Positions 40,546-51,872 are shown, numbered from the stretch's first letter. The stretch is 64,000 nt of DNA from SG8-30 sp963695085 (GCA_963695085.1 CAVOFV010000003.1:496001-560000); one strand, 5' to 3'. The notes: a model not told the origin generated them from the sequence alone. A program made the numbers and translations.

Positions 40546-43500
40546 CGACGCTCACGGGCGACACGCCGAACAGCGATACGACGGCCAACTTCGCGCTCGC
40601 CATCGTCGATTCAATGACGACCGCGCCCGCGGTGCCGGCATCGGCGGGCAACGCGGACGGCAACGCGACCAATGGCAACACCCTGACGCTTACGACCCGA
40701 GGCGTGGTGGTAGACGCGAGCCGTTCCTCGATCGTCGCCACGCCGCCGGTCGTGGCGGCCGATGGCGCAGCGGCCAGCACGATCACGTTGACCCTGCTCG
40801 ACCAGAATGGCCAGCCCCTGGCGGGCAGGACGATAGAATTCACGAGTTCGCGTGGCGCGAGCGACGCGTTCAGCGCGGTCCTGGCCGTAACGGACAGCAA
40901 CGGCGTGGCATCGGTCCAGCTTACCTCGCTGCTTCCAGGCACGGCGGAGGTCAGCGCACGTGACGTGGCGAGCAATGTCACCCTGACCGGCACGGCGGCC
41001 GTCGTGTTCACGCAGGGCGAGGCATTGCGGCTGGCCAAGCGTGCCGCACCCACTCGCGTGCAGCCCGGCCAGGTGATCAGCTTCGTAATCGAGCTGCGGA
41101 ACACGACGACGGGCGCACTGTCGGGCGTACGGGTGCGCGACCTCGCGGACGCCGGCCTGAGCTATGTCGAGGGAAGCGCCCGGCTCGACGGCGAGCCTCT
41201 CACCGCCGTCACGCGGGTGGGCAACGCCATCGAATTCGGCGTCGGCGACGTGGCGCTGCCGGCGGACCAGAATGCGAATGGTCAACTCGACCCGGGCGAG
41301 CCAGGTTACCGCACGATCACCTACGCGATGCGGGTCGGCGCGACCGCCCGGACCGGCTTCTACGGCAACCGCGCGGACGCGTTCGACTTCTGCGAGACCT
41401 GCACGCTCGGCCAGCCGGCGCGCGCCGAGGTCGAGGTCCGTGCCGACCTGGCGTTCGACCTTGGCACGATCATCGGCAAGGTCTACTTCGACCGAAACGG
41501 CGACGGCGTCCAGGGGCCCGACGATCCCGGCATGGCGGCCGCCATGGTGGCGCTCGACGACGGCACCTACTCGTTGACTGACGAATTCGGGCGTTACCAC
41601 TTCCCGGCCGTGCAGCCAGGCCAGCGGCTCGTCAAGCTCAACATCGCCAGCGTCGCCGGCAACGCCATGGTCGTTGGACGGGCTACGCGGGTCCTTTCCG
41701 TCACACCTGGTTTGCTGGTGAAGGCCAATTTCGGCGTGCAATACGACAGCGAAGCGGAGTCCATCGGCCGCCCGCAGCAGTACGGCATGGAATTGCAGGC
41801 CGAGGCGGCGCCGCTGGCCGACGACCTGCGTGGCAGCACGCGCATGTTTACGGTGGTGATCAACGGCCGCGAATCGGTGCTGCCGGCCCGGGACGTTCGA
41901 CTCGTGACGCTCCGTATGGACGATATCGTCGCGGCGCGCGACGACCAGGAACCGCTCGCGCTGCAGTTCGAGATAGGCACCAGCACTTCGGATGCGCCGC
42001 CACGGCAGTGGCGCTTCGTCGTCAAGTCCGGGGAGTCGGCGCCGGTACGCGAGTGGCAGGGTGAGGGCCAGCCGCCGCAAACGCTGAGCTGGGATGGAAG
42101 CGACGCTGTCGGCAAGCGTATCGATGCAGGCAAGGTCTACTTCTATCAACTCGAACTCGAGTACCCGGACAAGCTGCGGGTCTCCAGCCCGTTGCGCAGC
42201 TTCGGGATGAACAAGCGCTCGACCGTGATGCTCGACCTGAAAGGCGGCGCATTCCGGACGGGCTCGGCCGAGCTCACGGACGTGGCGCGGGAATTGCTGG
42301 GGCAGGTTGCCGGGGTCATCCGGCAGTATGCCGACGAGCAGGTGCTGATCGCCGGACACACGGATTCTGTGGGCGACGAGCGTTCCAACCTCAAGTTGTC
42401 GGAGCGACGCGCGCAGGCGGCGTTCGAGTACCTGACGCGCGACGAGCAGCTGCCGGCTGAGCGCTTTACCGTGGTTGGCTACGGCGAGATGCAGCCGATT
42501 GCCAGCAACCAGACGCCCGCGGGTCGCGAGGCCAATCGCCGCGTGGAAGTGCGCGGCCAGGTCAGCGATATCGAACGCGCGCAACTCCACCGGGACGGTC
42601 GTGGCACGGCCCACGTCGTGCTCAACGGCGCAAGCATGCAGGTCGATGAGGACGGCCGCTTCGATGCGACGCCGGAACTGCATGACACGGATCTGGGGCC
42701 AGCCGAGCGGATCGACGTCGCCATGACTGACGAGAATGGACGCAGCGTCGAAACGAGCATCCGCATGCCGCGCATCGACATACTTGCGGAGCCAGGCGAG
42801 CAGCGGCTGCCGTTTACCGGCGCCGAGGCCCTCGATCCGGAAGCGGCAATCGCGTTTGGCGGCCAGGTCGAATACTGGATCGAGGGGCGAACGGACGTCG
42901 GCAACAGCATCGCGCTCGACGGCGAGCCGGTGCCGGTGGACGGCGACGGTGCGTTCCGGGCCGCGCTCCAGCTCTCGCCAGGCGACAACCGCCACATGCT
43001 CGCTGCCACGACGCCGGCCGGCATCGTGCGCTACGGCAACTTGAATGTCCGCATGCGGGTCGAGCGCGACGGCGCTGCCATCGTGGTGGTGCCTTCCATT
43101 CCGCTACTGACGGTGGAGCTGCCTCCGAGGAACGTGCCGCTCAAGAGCGGCCGGCTGATCGTGCCGGGCACGACCGCGGCCGGCAGCCAGCTGCAGGTGA
43201 ATGGACAGCCGGTCGAGGTGGCCGAGGACGGCCGCTTCCTTGCCACCGTCGATCTCAACCCCGGCATCAACGCCTTCCGGGCCGAGGTCGTCGACCGCAA
43301 TGGCAATACGGGCGCCATCGAGCGCGACATCGAAGTGCGCGAGGCCGGCCTGTTCATGCTCGCGTTTGCCGACGGCAAGATCAGCCAGATCGAACGTTCC
43401 GGTGCGGAACGCTCGAGCGACACGGTCACCGAGGGACGCCTGGCGTTCTACCTGAAGGGCCAGGTGCGCGGCAAATACCTGCTGACGGCCGCTTTCGACA

Positions 43501-45905
43501 GCGGCACCAGCGAGCTCGACAGGCTGTTCTCGGACCTCAGTGCCCGTGACAACGAGCGCCTGCTCACCAACATCGATCCGGACACGATCTACCCCGTGTA
43601 CGGCGATTCCAGCGAGCTCGTGTACGACGCCGAGTCCCAGGGCAAGCTCTACCTGGCGCTGACCGGCGAACAGATCGAGGCGCTCATTGGAAACTACGCG
43701 CTCAACTTCTCGGACACCGAACTGGCCGCGTACCAGCGGACGCTGCACGGCGCGCAGCTGAAGTACCGGTCGAGCGACAAGACCTCCGGCGGCGACTCGC
43801 GGACCGAATTGCAGGCCATCGCCGCCAACGCGCAGCAGAAGTCGATTCGCGACGAAATCACGGCGAGCGGCGGCTCACTCTACTTCCTGAGTCACCAGGA
43901 CGTGATCGAGGGCAGCGAACAGATCACCCTGCTGGTGCGGGACCAGAACACCGGCCTGCTGCTGCAGCGCCTGCCGCAGCAACGCAACGTCGATTACACG
44001 ATCCAGTACGAACAGGGCCGCCTGTACTTCAATCGCCCGCTGCGCAGCATCGCGGGCGCGACGACCCTGATCGGCCCGACGCCGCTCGGCGGCAACCCTG
44101 TGGCCATCCAGATCGACTACGCGACCCGCGACGACAACAGCAGCGGCTCGACGCTGGCCGGCCGGGCGCGGCACCGCGTACTGGACGGCAAGCTCGCCGT
44201 CGGTGCGACCTACGTCAGCGACGACCAGGGCTCCAGCCAGTACGAACTGGGCGGCGTCGATGCCGAGTTCAGGACGGGCGGCACCCGCCTCGTCGCCGAG
44301 CTCGCGCGCAGCGAAGGCGTTGACTCCAGCGTCTTTGCCAGCACCGACGGCGGCCTCACCTATGCGACCCGGGTCACCGGCCCGGTCGTTGCTGCCGACG
44401 CGCTGAAGGTCGCCGCCGAGGTCGACATTGGCGAGTGGTTCGGCAAGAGCGAACGCTTCCTGGCGACTGCCTACTTCAAGACGCTGGGCGCGGGATTCGC
44501 TGCCAACCAGAACTTCGCCTCGCTGCAGTCCGACCAGACCGGCGGCTCGTTCACCTGGATTCCGAATGCCAGCAACCGTTTTACCATGCGCATCGACGAA
44601 CTGACGACCGGCGACAACACGCGCACGCAGTCGTCCGCGCAGTGGCGTCACGACGCCGACCATTACTCGCTCGTCGCCGAGGTTCAGGACCGGTCGGCCG
44701 ACGTGGCCGGAGCGGCCGACCTCGAGGCCACCCAGGCGGCCGCGCGCGTCACCGTCCAGCCCATCGAGGATCTCGCCTTGTCGCTCACGCACATGGAAAC
44801 CCTGCGCGGCGACGAGGGCCGGGAGACCACCGTCGACGCCGACTGGCAGCTCTCGTCGAAGTTCGGCCTGCGGGGCCGTGTCGCGGCCGGCGATCGCGGC
44901 GACGCTGCGGAACTCGGCGTGACCTACGAAATGCCGGCAGGCTCCCTCTATCTGGGACGCAAGCTCAGCGACCATGCGCAATCGAGCGCATCGTCGACCG
45001 TACTCGGTGCGACGGTTCCGATCGAGGGCGGCAAGGGATACACGGAGTACGAGTGGGGCGACATCGACGGCCAGCAGTCGGTGCGCACGGTCGCCGGCGT
45101 CCAGCGCGACTGGCGGAAGTCGAACGGCCTGTCATTCCTGCTGTCCGCCGAACGGTCTGCCACCGACACGCCGCTGGTCGCCGACGAGCGCTGGGCGATC
45201 GCTGGCGGCATCGCGTATGACAGCGGCGACGGTCTCAAGCTCTCGACCCGCAACGAGTGGCGCCGGCAGCAGGGTTCCAGCAACCTGGACCAGTTCGTCT
45301 CGATCAATGCGGCCGACTGGAAGTTCCACGACGACCTCACGCTGCTGGGCCGGCTACGTATCGGCGATACCCAGGACCAGTTTGATGCGCTGCGCTCGCT
45401 GAGCTTCAACGAAATGAGCCTGGGGCTCGCCTATCGGCCGGTGAAGCACGACCGGTTTGCTGCCCTGATGCGCATTACGCGTCGCGATGAATCGCCGACG
45501 CTGGCGCAGGTCACGAGCCAGCAACTGGCCAGCGTCAGCAACGTGCTGTCGGCGGACTGGTCCTACCAGCTGACTCCGCGGCTCGAATGGGTCGGCAAGC
45601 AGGCGATTCGGCAGCGAACGACTGACTATGGCGACATGAGCCTGGACAGCACCACGATGCTGTCGATCCAGCGCCTGAACCTGAGCTTCGCGCGCTACTT
45701 CTCGCTCGGCCTCGAGGCGCGGCGGCTGGCCGCGGACGAAAGCGAGGATACCGCCAGCGGCTGGCTCACCGAGATCTCCTGGGAGCGTTTCGAGCACATG
45801 CGCCTGGGCCTCGGCTACAACTTCACCGATTTCTCGGACGATCTGCTGCGCGACCGGAGCTACACGGAGCGCGGCGTCTTCTTGCGACTGCAGGGGGTCT
45901 ACTGA
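40546..45905 (+). CDS. Giant envelope protein, C-terminal part: Ig-like, DUF11, SdrD-B, OmpA-like and outer-membrane barrel
   Basis: Continuation of the same gene after a +1 insertion at about 40545 (CTCGACG for CTCACG); the frame is open from 40518. Domains in order: invasin-like Ig (about 40720-41010, AASTITLTLLDQNGQPLAG), DUF11 (about 41020-41400), a third SdrD-B (IIGKVYFDRNGDGVQGPDDP, about 41470), an OmpA-like peptidoglycan-binding domain (LIAGHTDSVGDERSNLKLSE to EANRRVEVRG, about 42345-42565), small beta domains, then alternating amphipathic strands from about 43350 ending FLRLQGVY, like a barrel. One chain thus seems to link surface repeats, outer membrane and peptidoglycan. The fecR-domain gene overlaps by one base (TGATG). 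Confidence 0.82.
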
Positions 45906-47188
45906 TGAATGGCGCCGGTCCCGCTGAGCACCGCTGGCCGCGACTGCTGACAGGCGAAATCACGCTTGCGCTCATTGCGCTGGCGCTGTTTGCCGTGTTC
46001 ATTGCCGGGCTGTTGCGCTGGTATTTTCCGGAAGGCACCGAGATAGGGCTGTACGAGGAATCGAGGGCCGTGCTGTCGACAACGTATCGCGCCCCGGAGC
46101 CCGCGCTTATATTGGCCCGATCGCCCGGCGCGCGCCTGCGCATCGGCGAGCTCTGGTTGAGCCGCAACCATGTTCAGTCGCGCACGGCGGGCCGCCTCGA
46201 GTGGCGCAGCGCCTCGATCGGAGCGGAATTCTATGACCGGGACGCGCTGCAGACCGGAGCGCGGGCCTATGCAGCGGTGCGCGCCGATGACGGCTTGCAG
46301 CTGCGGCTTGGTGAGCGTTCCCTCGTGCTGTTCGAGGGCGCGCCTGCCGGGCTCGGCGCCAGCCAGGTACGACCCAGCGCGATAGTCGTACAAGGTGAGT
46401 TGCGGGGGCAGATGGATGCCGGCTTCAGCCAGCGTGATCCGGTAGCGAGCGTCCACGGCGGCGCCCTGCGCGTGACGCCGACCCGGGACGCGGCCACCGA
46501 ATACAATGTGCGGGTCAACGACGACCAGTCGGCCACGATCGACGTGGTTGGCGGCCGCGCCGAGTATCGTACCGCCAGCGGCACCGTCGAATTCGGTCCT
46601 CGCCAGGCGCTGACCGTCAACGAACGCGGCGAATTCGTTTCGATCGTCGACATGCCGGAGGCGCCGGCACTCGGCGCACCGGCCGCCCGGTCGCGCATCG
46701 TCGCGCGCGGTGGTCCCGGGACGGTGGACTTCTCCTGGGATGCGGTGCCTGGAGTAGACGGCTATCGGTTCATCGTCGCGCGTGACCCGATGCTGACCGA
46801 TCGGCTGGTCGACGAGCGCGTGCCAGGCACTGAGTTCCATCACGGCGGGCTGCGGGCCGGCCGCTACTACTGGGCGGTGCGGGCCCGGACGGGGTGGGTC
46901 GAGGGGATGTCCAGCGAGATCCGTGAACTGGTGCTGGTCGTTGATGCCCGGCCACCGGAGCTGCATCTCGACGCCACCCCGACTGTGGTAAGTGTGAGGA
47001 CCACCACGATATCCGGCCAAACGGACCCGGATGCCCGCGTCTTCGTTGCCGGGAAACCTGCCGGCAATGAACAGGGACGCTTCAGTTACGCGACCCAGCT
47101 CGCCGCAGGGGTGAACATCATCGTCGTAGAATCCGTCGACCAGGCAGGCAACATCGCCTATGCGAGCGTCGTCATCCTGGCCAAGTAG
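45905..47188 (+). CDS. Membrane-anchored FecR-domain protein with fibronectin-like C-terminus
   Basis: A 427-residue protein with one N-terminal transmembrane helix (ITLALIALALFAVFIAGLL, about residues 18-36), a FecR-like beta domain (SVHGGALRVTPTRDA, then NDDQSATIDVVGGRAEYRTA at about 200-220), and a fibronectin-III-like part (FSWDAVPGVDGYRFIVARDP) before a terminal beta domain ending AYASVVILAK. The start codon overlaps the stop of the giant protein gene, so the two are translationally coupled. No sigma-factor gene is adjacent, so a classical FecR anti-sigma role is unlikely; a periplasmic structural or sensing partner of the giant protein is the better guess. The histidine kinase gene follows 12 bp later. 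Confidence 0.8.
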   Translation: MNGAGPAEHRWPRLLTGEITLALIALALFAVFIAGLLRWYFPEGTEIGLYEESRAVLSTTYRAPEPALILARSPGARLRIGELWLSRNHVQSRTAGRLEWRSASIGAEFYDRDALQTGARAYAAVRADDGLQLRLGERSLVLFEGAPAGLGASQVRPSAIVVQGELRGQMDAGFSQRDPVASVHGGALRVTPTRDAATEYNVRVNDDQSATIDVVGGRAEYRTASGTVEFGPRQALTVNERGEFVSIVDMPEAPALGAPAARSRIVARGGPGTVDFSWDAVPGVDGYRFIVARDPMLTDRLVDERVPGTEFHHGGLRAGRYYWAVRARTGWVEGMSSEIRELVLVVDARPPELHLDATPTVVSVRTTTISGQTDPDARVFVAGKPAGNEQGRFSYATQLAAGVNIIVVESVDQAGNIAYASVVILAK

Positions 47189-47200
47189 AGTGACAGGCAG

Positions 47201-48985
47201 ATGCTGATTCCGATACGTCTGAAGATCCTGAGCAGCGCCTTGCTGTTGCTGATGCTGGCCATGGCCGTGATCACGGGCGTGATGGCGCAGCTCTTTCACG
47301 CCGACAAGACGACTTACATCAAGGATCTTGCCGCCGTGACCGCGACCGGCACGCAGTCCGAGGTTGACACCCTGCTCGGCTCGTATGTCAGCGCCATGCA
47401 GGCCTTCGGCGATCTCATCAGTGCCGACTACCTGACCCCAAGGCAGAAGGAACGGGCCTCCGCGTCGCTGTTTGCAGCCAACCCCGCGCTCGTCGCCATC
47501 ACGGCGCGCGCGCCCGACGGGTCGCCCGTGACCTTGTACGACGACAACGTACTTGCAGCGCTCGGCATCACCGCTGCCGATGTCGCCGTTCCGCTCAACG
47601 ACAGCGGTCCGGCACCTGACGGCGGATCTGCGCGCGGGGTAACAGCGCTCGAGGCCGGGCTTGCCGGCAACGGGCGGACGATTCGCATGACGCTTGCCAG
47701 GCCGCAAACGCTCGTCGGCGAATTCAGGGTCGACGGGATCGTCGCTGCGCTGGCCCGGGTCCGCTCCTTCGGCACCACGCTGGTGGACGGCGACCGCAGT
47801 GCATTGCTCAGGAATCAGGTCGCAGCCGACATGCCGGCCGTCGTCACCCGCGCACCGGTTGTCGGCGGACGCGCGCTGGTGGTGGAGGAGACGATCGGCG
47901 ACGGTGAGTACTTCGTGGCCACCACCCACTCGTCGGTCGCCCCGGCGGGTCTCGTCGTAACCGTGCCGCGGTCGGCGACCTACCTGACTGCGCGGTCCCT
48001 GCTGATGCAGCTAGTCTGGGTCGGGTCGGTCCTCGTGCTGATCGCGACCGTCGTTGCTACACTGATCGCGCGCCGCCTGTCGCGCCCGATCGAGCAGCTG
48101 TCGAAGGCTGCCGATACGGTCGGCACCGGCAACTTCGACGTTGCGGTCGACGTACGCACCCATGACGAGGTGGCGCAACTGTCGCAGTCGTTCAACACCA
48201 TGGCCGGCAACCTTCGTGAGCGTGATGCACGGCTGCGCGAGGCGAATGCCCAGCTAGTACAATCGGAAAAGATGGCTGCCGTCGGACAACTCAGCGCGGG
48301 CCTCGCGCACGAAGTGAAGAACCCGCTCGCGGGCATTCTTGGCTTTGCGCAGCTCACGCGGCGCTCGCTGCAGGATCCGGACACGGTTGCGAAGAATCTC
48401 GACATCATCGAACGCGAGACCCGGCGCTGCACGGAAATCATCAGCAACCTGATGCGGTTCTCGCGCCAGGAACCCGGCGAGCGCGACGCCACCGACATCA
48501 ACGTGACGGTCACCCGCGCCGTCGCCCTGGTTGACCACCAGCTTGGCCTGCAGAAGATCCGCATCGAGACGGAGCTCCGGGAAGGACTGCCGCTGGTGTT
48601 TGGCAACGCGAACCAGCTCCAGCAGGTCTTCATGAACCTCCTGATCAATGCGTTGCAGGCGATGGAACAGACCGGCGGAGTGATCCGGGTCCGCACCCGT
48701 GACAGCGACCCGAATATCATCATTGAAGTCGAGGACACCGGCCCGAGCGTGCCGCCGGAAATCCGCGCGCGGCTCTTCGACCCCTTCTTCACGACCAAGC
48801 GGGCCGGCCAGGGAACCGGGCTTGGCCTGTCGGTCAGTTACGGCATCGTGCGTGATCACGGTGGCAGCATCTTCGTCGGCGACGCCCAGGGCGGCGGGGC
48901 TCGCTTCGTCATTGCCCTGCCGGCGCGCCCCGACCTGGGCGCAAGCGGCAGCGCGATGACCGAGCCCGAGGGACAGGTCGCGTGA
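47201..48985 (+). CDS. Sensor histidine kinase with periplasmic double-Cache-like domain and HAMP
   Basis: Inner-membrane two-component sensor of 594 residues. First helix at residues 8-30, periplasmic sensor of about 230 residues, second helix near residues 270-292 (VWVGSVLVLIATVVATLIA), HAMP (RLSRPIEQLSKAADTVGTG), HisKA with H370 in LAHEVKNPLAGI, and HATPase_c boxes N (NLLINALQAM), G1 (EVEDTGPSVP) and G2 (GQGTGLGLSVSYGI). The cytoplasmic part resembles NtrB/AtoS-type kinases. It overlaps the response regulator gene by 4 bp and sits directly behind the FecR-domain gene, suggesting it monitors the envelope assembly or its electron load (inference). Confidence 0.93.
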   Translation: MLIPIRLKILSSALLLLMLAMAVITGVMAQLFHADKTTYIKDLAAVTATGTQSEVDTLLGSYVSAMQAFGDLISADYLTPRQKERASASLFAANPALVAITARAPDGSPVTLYDDNVLAALGITAADVAVPLNDSGPAPDGGSARGVTALEAGLAGNGRTIRMTLARPQTLVGEFRVDGIVAALARVRSFGTTLVDGDRSALLRNQVAADMPAVVTRAPVVGGRALVVEETIGDGEYFVATTHSSVAPAGLVVTVPRSATYLTARSLLMQLVWVGSVLVLIATVVATLIARRLSRPIEQLSKAADTVGTGNFDVAVDVRTHDEVAQLSQSFNTMAGNLRERDARLREANAQLVQSEKMAAVGQLSAGLAHEVKNPLAGILGFAQLTRRSLQDPDTVAKNLDIIERETRRCTEIISNLMRFSRQEPGERDATDINVTVTRAVALVDHQLGLQKIRIETELREGLPLVFGNANQLQQVFMNLLINALQAMEQTGGVIRVRTRDSDPNIIIEVEDTGPSVPPEIRARLFDPFFTTKRAGQGTGLGLSVSYGIVRDHGGSIFVGDAQGGGARFVIALPARPDLGASGSAMTEPEGQVA

Positions 48986-50001
48986 CTCACGCGCTGATTG
49001 CCGACGACGACGATGCGCTGCGCAGCCTGGTAAGCCAGGTGCTCGAGGCGGACGGCTTCTCGGTGGACGTAGCTCACGACGGAGAATCGGCCTGGCGCCT
49101 GTTCCAGCAGCAGCTGCCCGACCTGGTGTTTGCCGACATCCGCATGCCCGGCCGGACGGGTCTCGACCTGCTGGCCGACATCAGGCGCACGAACCCGCGC
49201 ACGCACGTGATACTCATGACGAGCCATGCGTCGCTGCAAACCGCCATCGGCGCGCTGAAGAGCGGCGCCTACGACTACCTGATCAAGCCATTCGAGGAAC
49301 TCGAGCTCATCTCCTGCGCTGCGCGCCGCGCCACCGACAGCCTGCAGCTGCTGCGCGAGCGCGATGCCCTGATGGCCGAGTTGAAGGACCACAACGAGGA
49401 ACTCAAGAGACTCAACAGGATGTTCCGCGAGCTCGCGGTCAAGGACAGCCTGACCGGCCTGTACAACCACCGCTATGCGCAGGAAGCCTTGCTGCAGGAA
49501 GTCGACCGCTGCAGCCTGCATCGCAGCCCCGTATCGGTGCTGTACGCGGACCTCGACCATTTCAAGAACTTCAACGACACGCACGGCCATCAACAGGGCG
49601 ACCTGCTGCTGAAGATGCTCGCCAAGTGCCTCAGCGGAGAGTCACGGCCCAACGACGTAGTGGCCCGCTGGGGCGGCGAGGAATTCATAGTGATTGCGCC
49701 GGAAACGGACCTGGGCGCCGCAATCGCGCTGGCCAGGCAGTATCGCGGTGCGGTGGCATCCCTTGAGGTTCCCGGGCGCGAGACGCAGCCAAAAGGCATC
49801 GTTTCCATCAGCATCGGGGTCGCGACGCTGGGCGAACATGCAAGCGGCGCATCGGGCCTCCTTGCCCAGGCCGACCAGGCGCTCTACCGGGCCAAGGATG
49901 CTGGCCGCGATACCGTGTGCGCCGCTGAGGGCTACGTGGACGACCGGGACGTGTCGAGGACGACCGGCACGACCGATCGTCAGAAGATCCTGGGCGGCTG
50001 A
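48982..50001 (+). CDS. Response regulator with diguanylate cyclase output (REC-GGDEF)
   Basis: A 339-residue cytoplasmic regulator. The REC domain has the acidic pocket DDDD at residues 8-11, phospho-acceptor D52 in VFADIRMPGRTG and a lysine in YDYLIKPFEE. A short coiled linker (ELKDHNEELKRLNRMFRELA) leads to GGDEF with LTGLYNHRYAQE, ADLDHFKNFNDTHGHQQGD and the active-site motif GGEEF near residue 232, so c-di-GMP synthesis is likely. GTG start overlaps the kinase stop (GTGA). Together with the kinase it would translate an envelope signal into c-di-GMP, which often controls adhesins and biofilm. Confidence 0.93.
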   Translation: MTHALIADDDDALRSLVSQVLEADGFSVDVAHDGESAWRLFQQQLPDLVFADIRMPGRTGLDLLADIRRTNPRTHVILMTSHASLQTAIGALKSGAYDYLIKPFEELELISCAARRATDSLQLLRERDALMAELKDHNEELKRLNRMFRELAVKDSLTGLYNHRYAQEALLQEVDRCSLHRSPVSVLYADLDHFKNFNDTHGHQQGDLLLKMLAKCLSGESRPNDVVARWGGEEFIVIAPETDLGAAIALARQYRGAVASLEVPGRETQPKGIVSISIGVATLGEHASGASGLLAQADQALYRAKDAGRDTVCAAEGYVDDRDVSRTTGTTDRQKILGG

Positions 50002-50014
50002 TACGCCATCGGCG

Positions 50015-51541
50015 TCATTCCGGCCGGCCGAGCCTCTTGAGGATGCCGTACCAGTGCTCGAGGCCTTCGTAGAAGGACCTGACCGGCAACCGCTCGTTCA
50101 GCCCGTGGGCGAATTCGTCTTCCGGACGAATGAACACGCCCATCGTTCCGTAGGTCGGGATGCCCGCCACGCGGGTCACCATCCCGTCGGTTGCGTAGGG
50201 CGCCATCAGGGGCACCACCGGGGTGCCCGGGTATCGCGATTCGACGGCGGCGGTAACGGCGGCCATTACATCGTCCCGCAATGGCGACACCGGACTCGGC
50301 GTGGCATCGCCCGAGCCGCTGATCCTGACATCGTCGCCGGCGATGTGCGCGAGCGTGGCGCGCACCTCCTCGGCTGACTCACCCGGGAAGATCCGGCAAT
50401 TGACCGTCGCGGTCGCCGACTGCGCCAGCGCGTTGTCGGCATGACCGGCCCGCAGCATGGTGGCAACGCAGGTCGTGCGGGTGACGCCGACCTGGTTCGG
50501 TTCCCGCGCAAGAACGTCGGCAGCGGAACTGTCGTCGGGGTCCCGGGCAAAGCGCCGCATCGCCTCGCCGACCGGACCGTCGGTGACCCGTGCCGTCGCC
50601 TCGAAGTACCCGCGAGTCGTGTCGTTGATCCGCACCGGGAAACGGAAGGCTTCGAGCCGCTTCAACACGGTCGCAAGCTCATAGATCGCGTTGTCCGCGC
50701 GCGGCGTAGAGCTGTGGCCGCCCGGGTTCCGCACCGTGAGTTCGAACGTCGCGTACATCTTCTCCGACGTCTGGACATAGTAGGCCACAGGCTTGCCGTC
50801 ATGGCTCAACGTCCCGCCGCCCCCATCGTCGTTCAGCGCGAACTCCGCGTCCACCAGCTCGCGGTGTTCGGTGACCAGGCGGCGGATGGTGACCTGGTTC
50901 GTCTCTTCGTCGCCGGTAAAGGCAATGATCAGGTCCCGCGACGGAACGAACCCCTCGGCTTTCAGCCGCAGGAACGTTGAAGTCAGGTTGGCAACGCCCA
51001 CCTTGTCGTCCCAGGTGCCGCGTCCAAAGAAGAACCCATCCTCCTCGACGAGCACAAAGGGATCTCGCTGCCAGTCCTCCGGACGTGCGTCCACCACGTC
51101 CATGTGCGCGAGCAAGAGGACCGGCTTGCGCGCCGATGAACCGTCGCCGCGATAACGCACGACCAGGCTGGCAGTCCTGTCGCCGTCCGGCATCCTGACC
51201 GGCAGCACGTGGACGTCCCCGGCCGCGAAACCGCCAGCCCTGAACCGGTCTGCCAGGTACTCGGCCAGCGCCGGCACCTGTGAATGACCGTGCGCCGTGC
51301 GATAGCTGATCGACGTTCGGAACAGCTCCAGCGCCTCCTTCTGGAACGCATGGGGATAGTCCGCGCTGGAATCCTGCGCGATGGCAGCGGCACTTATAAG
51401 CAGGCCACAAACTACCGCCATCGCGGTGCACGTGCCAGATCTTGTCCATAGCCCTCCCGCACGCTCGCCATCGCTCTTGCGCGTCCGTGCCGCAGCGTTG
51501 CATACCGTTCCGTTTCGGGTGCGCGAATGCGATGCTTTCAT
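50015..51541 (-). CDS. Exported M20-family zinc peptidase
   Basis: Metallopeptidase of 508 residues with the M20 co-catalytic site: H146 and D148 in LLLAHMDVVDA, bridging aspartate in GRGTWDDKVG (178-179), E212/E213 in FTGDEETNQ, and late ligands in EDEFAHGLNE. A signal-like hydrophobic stretch (MAVVCGLLISAAAIAQDSS, residues 41-59) follows a long basic N-region. ATG 51541 has GGAGG about 6 nt upstream. Family members include carboxypeptidase and dipeptidase types; substrate is unknown. It is convergent with the response regulator (13 bp apart), and a link to the neighbouring envelope genes is not evident. Confidence 0.87.
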   Translation of the reverse strand: MKASHSRTRNGTVCNAAARTRKSDGERAGGLWTRSGTCTAMAVVCGLLISAAAIAQDSSADYPHAFQKEALELFRTSISYRTAHGHSQVPALAEYLADRFRAGGFAAGDVHVLPVRMPDGDRTASLVVRYRGDGSSARKPVLLLAHMDVVDARPEDWQRDPFVLVEEDGFFFGRGTWDDKVGVANLTSTFLRLKAEGFVPSRDLIIAFTGDEETNQVTIRRLVTEHRELVDAEFALNDDGGGGTLSHDGKPVAYYVQTSEKMYATFELTVRNPGGHSSTPRADNAIYELATVLKRLEAFRFPVRINDTTRGYFEATARVTDGPVGEAMRRFARDPDDSSAADVLAREPNQVGVTRTTCVATMLRAGHADNALAQSATATVNCRIFPGESAEEVRATLAHIAGDDVRISGSGDATPSPVSPLRDDVMAAVTAAVESRYPGTPVVPLMAPYATDGMVTRVAGIPTYGTMGVFIRPEDEFAHGLNERLPVRSFYEGLEHWYGILKRLGRPE

Positions 51542-51872
51542 GGTGCCTCCGGATGGTGTCGCGCGGCGCTGCGTTCGCCGCCGCGACATGGAAACCGATA
51601 AACGGAATCGAGCCGGCTCGTGCCTCACAGTCCGGGATGATAACCGGCCGCGACCCCTGCGCCACCTGCGAACCACGCCGACAGCGGCCAGCAACGGTAC
51701 CGCTTCAACACCGGCCGTTCGATAACGGCCGGCGTGGGTACGTAATCCGTAACGGGCAAGCACTACGTCGCCGCCACAAGTGGCATGGGTTCCTGCTGGC
51801 TCGGCGGCAAGGGTGCGCCGACGATCGTCGTGATCTCGCTCCGGTGAAGGGCCGGCGCCAGCGGCGCCGCCA
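51542..51872. other. Intergenic region upstream of the M20 peptidase
   Basis: 331 bp between two minus-strand genes. A GGCGCC-AGC-GGCGCC inverted repeat at 51854-51868 lies just past the ankyrin stop and might form a hairpin, but it lacks a T-tract. I see no gene. The M20 promoter should lie here. Confidence 0.45.

Noticed and set aside
45905..47188. FecR-type iron regulation (FecI/FecR/FecA) involving this gene
   Set aside because: No sigma-factor gene is adjacent and the TonB receptor lies 27 kb away; the protein also has fibronectin-like domains not found in FecR.
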